DNA of 64,000 bases, taken from Sclerurus mexicanus. Its lineage: Eukaryota > Chordata > Aves > Passeriformes > Furnariidae. Positions 58,858 through 64,000 of this stretch are shown in pieces. The stretch is from contig VWZF01000294.1 of the NCBI GenBank assembly GCA_013396755.1, forward strand, positions 124,001-188,000, in the 5' to 3' direction. A program made the translations under genes and the position numbers. The notes beneath the pieces are model-generated. The model searched no databases and was not told the DNA's origin. It was given only the letters and a program-made list of their open reading frames with translations. Positions within the stretch are counted from its first letter, which is position 1; the number at the start of each line of letters is the position of its first letter.

Positions 58858-61803
58858 ACAGCAGCTGATTGCTATTCACCTTGTCTGGCAGGTGGTCACA
58901 ATCTCCTACCTGTAGGCGGCATCAGGTGTTGTAGGACCCTGTGTCCATATGCCAGGAGGAGTTCTCCAGCGGTACCCTGACACATGACTTGTGTCATGGA
59001 ACTACTGGGAGCATGGAGCACACCATAGCAGTGCTATGCTAATTTCAACTTAAATACAGACTCTTCTTTATAGTAAATGGTTGGTATTGGCACTATGCTG
59101 CTGAGGGATGAACTGGATCTTAGCATGACTTGGAAAAATCTCAGGGTTTTTCAAGATGCTGTCAGACTGTCATAGATCTGACAGGTCGTTTTTGCCAACA
59201 GACAGTGCTGGAATATTATTTCTTACTTTTTTTTTCTTTTTTTTTTTTTTAATCCCATTCTTAGTAATTGGAAGCAGTAGGACACAATCTGTTCCATAGT
59301 TCATCTAGAAAGCTCTTACACGTTGGCAATCACTGCATTAGGTTAGCCAGAGCTAACTAGTTGCACTTAGCACTACTTTGTTTTTTTTCTTCTTTTTTAA
59401 TTATCAGGCATAGATGTTATTCCCCATGGAGTTTATTTAAATTGTATTCTATTTGTAATAAGTAGTCAAGAGTAGTTTTTCCATTTGGCTTTCAGATGAA
59501 TATAAATATGGTTCTGTTGCAATGTGGTCTTTGCTTTATCCCCTTTTTTATAATATTATACTTAAAATACAAATAATTCAACAAGTAGACATATCAATAG
59601 ATGATGACACCTTTGGCCATCAGACATAAAGAAAATAAAATTAATTCTTTATTTAAATAAGGCACTAATAAACCTGGGAGTTTTTTTATTTACATTTGTA
59701 TGTCAGGTGACATTCTGGTGTTAGGATTCTATTCCTTTTATGCATTCCAGTGAAATTTCCCTTTTTCACTTTACACAGAGTTCCTAAGTTCAGTTAAATT
59801 ACAAAAGAAGTATTTTGCCTTAGTTTGCTTAAAAATATAGTTTATATATTAGAAGTGAAATGGCTACATGTCCATTATAGCTGATTTAGATATTTTTCTT
59901 AATAACATGTGATGATGTGATTGGTTGAAAGCATTACTTACATGTACCTGAATGCCAAAATTTTGTATAAAAGCCTTTCTTTTTTTATCCCAACAGTATT
60001 CTTCTTGTTTAAACTTTTATAAATACTATTTTCCTTTTTATTTCTCGGCACAGTTGTTTATCTTGAGTACGTGAGATATCAAGCCTTTTACAGACTTAGC
60101 AGTGTTACATAGCAGTAAGCAAAAATCTTCTATGCTAGTATTAAGATAATATTGATACAGATAGCAACAGTTTAAGTGACTGATGGTGTGCTCACTGGAA
60201 AATCAGATATATTTGAAAATATCACATTAAATTGTTTCTAAGTATTGGGAAGTATAGATAACAGCACATTTGCATCTAAGGCTGTTTCAGTAGCTTAAGT
60301 ATAAGGGCAGAGATCATAAAGGATAAAGGCTATTGCGAACTTGCTGATGTCTGCACATCAAAACAGGGTGATCTGAAGAAGGTTCATTCTGTGCAGCACC
60401 TCATACAAAGTCTGTTAAGTTCATAATAGGTCCTTAAAATTTCTATGAATTCAATTCAAGCTTGTGAGCCATAAGAAAGACACTAGGTCTGGGGATTTGC
60501 GTGCTGAATTGCAGATCTGTAATCTACTAATAGCTTTCACTTTATGGTTGGCAGAAATATTTACAGAAATTGCCAATGTCTGATAGAAGATTTTGATACT
60601 TTGCCATGGAAATATACTTAATGCAGCATGTTAGATTTTTTTTGATTTGTTTTCATGGATCATTTGTTCACAGAAGATAGGGAGTATCATCCCAGTTTTG
60701 TAAGAAACTGAACTCTTTTTGACAGTCATAGGAGTAAAAGTCACACAGTACTTTATAACACTCAGTATCTTGCAATATCACAGTTTATGTTTTTGGAATA
60801 AAATATGACAGGATAAATTGAAAGAGATTTAAACACTCTGTGCCATTACCAGTTCTTGTGTTGGAAAGAGGAATGGTGAGCAAAGCTTAATGCAATGATG
60901 CCAAAGCTTGGTTTCAGGAACAGCTGTTTGTAGTTCTGATGATAAAGCTGATGATAAAGACAATTCTCACTAGCAAATACTTGCCTGCTTATCAGAGACT
61001 TACTGAGCAACCAAGTTATCTAGAAATCTTCATGATCAGGCTGAAGAATTTTAGACTCTTGGTTTCATGATCGTTGCTGCATATGAGTCAAGTTTGTTTC
61101 CCTTACAGATTCAAGGACTGGAATTTAAAGTACTACTATGATGCTCTCATAGAAGATAATCAGGAAGAGAAAGTCAGGGTTGGGAATACAGTATGCAGGA
61201 CAAGTCTATAGTTTTGATTATGTATAATTGCATTGTAATGCCCTGTGTACTACAACCGGTATATTACTTACTCTATATGTAGGCAATATTTACAGTATCC
61301 TTTTGGGATGCTTATTTACTGTCTCTTTGAAACTTGTAGGTATTTCCCAATGTCAGTATTTTGTAATGTTATAATAACAGAACACTTGTTTAACTTGTCA
61401 ACTAATAGAATTTACATTTTATTTTTAAAAGTGGGACTTTGCGTATGTTATAATTTTGTAAATGCCTGTGGCTATGTGAATTGTGGGAGACATTGTATCT
61501 TTCCCTCAGGTCAACCGCTAGAATACAGCACATTACAGAGTGGGGTATTTTGAAATTTGAAATTTGTGAAGTTTTGTTATCATGTTGGATTATATGTTTG
61601 AATCACAATAACATAAAAATAAACTCAAACCACAACCTACCCCAAACAAACTACTTTCTGGTAACTTTGAGACCTAATCTGCATGTATAGGCAAAAAGAA
61701 ATTCAGAGATTTGGGGAACACAACCTCTTCTGTGTCTTGAGTATAGTAAATCCAGCTGTTCAGATAGTCCTTGGGAAAAAAAGCACAGAGAAAGGTGAAT
61801 TAA
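58858..61803 (+). other. FGF14: FGF14 intron 1, no exon recognised
   Basis: AT-rich intron with poly-T runs at 59227-59251 and 59380-59390. Short open frames look random. I see no repeat family or RNA gene in it. Confidence 0.6.
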
Positions 61804-62130
61804 CACAATCACAGATTATGCTGAGTTGGAAGGGACCCACAAGGATCATCAAGTCCAACTCTGAGCCATGAAGAGGACCTTCCCCAACAGCCACACCATG
61901 TGCTTGAGACACTCCTTCAGCTCTGTCAGGCTTGGTGCTGTGACCGCTTCCCTGGGGAGCCTGTTCCAGTGCCCAACCACCCTCTGGGGGAAGAACCTCT
62001 TCCTAATAACCAACCTACACCTCCCTTGACACAACTTGAGGCCATTTGCTCGGGTCCTGTCACTGGTCACCACAGGGAAGAGATCAGTGCCTGCCCCTCC
62101 ACTTCCCCTCACAAGCTGTCACTGCAGAGG
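61804..62130 (-). mobile_element. CR1 retrotransposon 3' part, minus strand
   Basis: Closely similar to the minus-strand copy at 50659-51128: TGCTGAGTTGGAAGGGACCC, CTGTTCCAGTGCCCAACCAC and GTCACTGGTCACCACAGGGA occur in the same order. The first octamer has decayed and the far end is shorter. The two copies are probably from one CR1 subfamily. The minus-strand frame at 61849-62112 is element-derived. Confidence 0.95.
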
Positions 62131-64000
62131 CAAAGTGTGTATGTCTTACTTCTGTAGATTTCCTGAAAGGTTGGGATAAACCAATCACCTCTCTTAGATT
62201 CCCAACTACACCATGAGAAGGACACCTTTCTACCTCACAGTCATATTGAAAGGATAAATATGTGCTGGATGATGTGCTCAGAAGTTATGCAATATTTTGC
62301 TGTATTTATGCAACAATTTCTTCAAAGCCTTTTGGTTTTTTTAGTAGGATAATGCCATTCTAATACAGACAAATGCCAGTAATTTATTAAAGTACATGGC
62401 TTGGGATAGGTTTTTTGAGGACTTCAGCTTCTCACCCTCACATCACAGTGTGCAAATTTTTGTAATATTTTTATTTTTAATTTGTTTTGCCACATCTGTG
62501 AAATAACTTATGGCTGGGAGACACATTCATTGCTTGAGAAGGAGGAGCAATGCCTCACAAGTGCATCATTTGTATGGTTTATGAAATATGGAAATGCTGC
62601 TATGCTATATTCTATGACTAAAGGAAGGTACAAAGAAAACATGACAGAAGAGAACACTGCTATTGGAAACCCATTGGAGTGTAAAGGATCAGTGTATTGT
62701 ATGGATATCCATATACCAATATCATGTTATGAGTTATGGATCTCATTTTGGAGTAAAATGTGCCTACGCGGGTCATTTAGCAACCTTAATCTCATTTTAT
62801 AAGAGAGTAATTTATAAATGTCATGATCTCTGAAGAAATGAAATTACTTTGTATACACTTTGTTTATGCAGGGCACACTCACAGTCAAAGCATTGCATGT
62901 ATTGTAATTTATTAATGTTCTGCCTATCATTCCCTCTAATTTAAAGCACATAAATGAGCATTGCCAACAGTCTTCACAGGGTTAAGAAGGAAAGTCTGAA
63001 AAATGGTACATATATATATATATATATGTATACACTTTTTTTTTTTTTGGGTACTGTGTTCCAGTTGATTCAGACTCTGAATGTCTCTCTTTCTTTTCAA
63101 AGCTCATGCAATCTTACAATTTATTAACAGGTAAGCAGCTTTCAGGTGCATTGCAAGTCATTTGCCTGCATTGCCTTCAGGTCATGCAATACTGTAAATG
63201 TCAGATTTAATTTAATTACATACATGCCGCTTATGTTTTAAGTATTCATGGCAGTAGTCTGTTTATTATAAGGGTGATAGCCAAATGCTTATGATTCTAA
63301 ATGTGCAGTCCTCTGTAGCATTTTATGGCATATTCAAAACTCATGGAGGGCATATAATACCCTCTGTTTTATAGAAGTGACATAATGCTTAGTACACTAT
63401 TCTTTTAAAGCATTGGTTTGGGTTTTTTTTCCAGTTTTTTAAAGGCTTCCACCATTAAATGTATTTCCTATTATTGTTTAGTAAACCTACGTATTCAGTA
63501 ACCAACACTTTGAAATTAGTATGAATTTTTCTTTCTTATTGTCATATATATTTCTAAACACTCATAAAGTTTGAATTCTTAGTTTTAGTTCATTCCTTTC
63601 GATTGTGTTGTTAACATTTGAAATACTGCTAAATATTATATTCTTACACAGAGTTAAACAATGTCAAAGCAACTCTAAGTTAACAATTCCATGTTGCTGA
63701 AGCGCTGTGTTACACATCAGGCCACTAAGTAAAGCATGTGTATTATTCTGCTTAATTTCCTTTCTGGAAATCAATGTAGTTCTGATTTTTCATCTTTCCT
63801 ATTGCTGTAGCTGCTGCTGTTCGTTTTTTAATATTACCATTTTTATTGTATTGTCTGGTCAAAGTCAAGCTTTGTTGCTAGCAGTTTTTTGCACCTACGT
63901 ACTTAAATAGTATCCCTCATTCATTCATTATTTTATTATTAATGAAAAATTGCAACTTCTTTTCTTCATCCACTTGCAAGCTGCTGTGTCTATCATTCAT
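62131..64000 (+). other. FGF14: FGF14 intron 1, end of window
   Basis: AT-rich intron with a (TA)n tract at 63009-63033 followed by poly-T. A CAG|GTAAG junction sits at 63128-63135 (see findings), in a stretch with repeated ATGCAAT/TAATTTAATTA motifs. No coding exon is recognised before the window ends. Confidence 0.6.
63009..63033. repeat. (TA)n microsatellite with adjoining poly-T
   Basis: Alternating TA over about 25 bases, followed at about 63037-63048 by a T run. Confidence 0.9.

Larger units (their letters stand above)
28590..64000 (+). other. FGF14: Start of FGF14 intron 1 (incomplete)
   Basis: From the exon 1b donor to the window end I find no sequence for the shared FHF core that begins exon 2, nor the arginine-rich 1a N-terminus. 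At least 35.4 kb of the first intron is therefore present. FGF14 intron 1 is known to be several hundred kilobases in mammals, so this is expected. The intron holds a CpG-rich proximal block, five CR1 fragments and several simple repeats, listed separately. No GAA/TTC repeat tract comparable to the human disease-linked one is present here. Confidence 0.85.

Noticed and set aside
61849..62112. 87-codon minus-strand frame
   Set aside because: Within the minus-strand CR1 at 61804-62130.
1..64000. tRNA, rRNA, CRISPR array, bacterial operon or viral genome
   Set aside because: Looked for on both strands; nothing with the required structure, repeats or conserved blocks was seen. Small RNAs cannot be excluded by eye.

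Overview
This window looks like a piece of a bird genome. Base composition is AT-rich and coding density is very low. The interspersed repeats I can recognise are almost all CR1 retrotransposons, the dominant repeat of avian genomes, several ending in the diagnostic ATTCTATG-type octamers. I see no operons, no mammalian Alu or L1 elements, no CRISPR array and no recognisable tRNA or rRNA gene.

The one gene I recognise with confidence is FGF14 (fibroblast growth factor homologous factor 4) on the + strand. Its alternative first coding exon, 1b, lies at 28382-28589. It encodes the 69-residue N-terminus specific to the 1b isoform, plus one base of a split codon, and ends at a consensus GTAAGC donor. 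Neither exon 2 (start of the shared beta-trefoil core) nor the other first exon (1a) is in the window. FGF14 is an intracellular, non-secreted member of the FGF family that binds voltage-gated sodium channel tails in neurons.

Layout: 1-27750 is upstream, mostly unique non-coding DNA, with CR1 copies at 4831-5006 and 8213-8822 and a cluster of good but unproven splice signals at 24.4-25.9 kb. From 27751 to about 28100 is a CpG-rich, TATA-less promoter-like block. From about 28100 to 28381 is the likely 5' leader, carrying overlapping upstream ORFs. Exon 1b follows. From 28590 to the window end is the start of FGF14 intron 1. Its first 3 kb (about 28890-31660) is an unusually strong GC/CpG-rich block with quadruplex motifs, short tandem repeats and a paired homeodomain-type palindrome. 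The rest is ordinary AT-rich intron with CR1 fragments (44108-44246, 45480-45605, 50659-51128, 58681-58857, 61804-62130), TG-rich and AT microsatellites, and two pairs of diverged unnamed repeats.

No complete protein-coding gene lies in the window. The long open frames of the GC-rich block are best read as consequences of composition, and several other open frames are CR1 pieces. The points I would look at first are the leader uORFs, the CpG block in the first intron, the candidate upstream exons at 24393-24512 and 25873-25922, the recursive-splice-like site at 63128-63135, and the unnamed repeat pairs.
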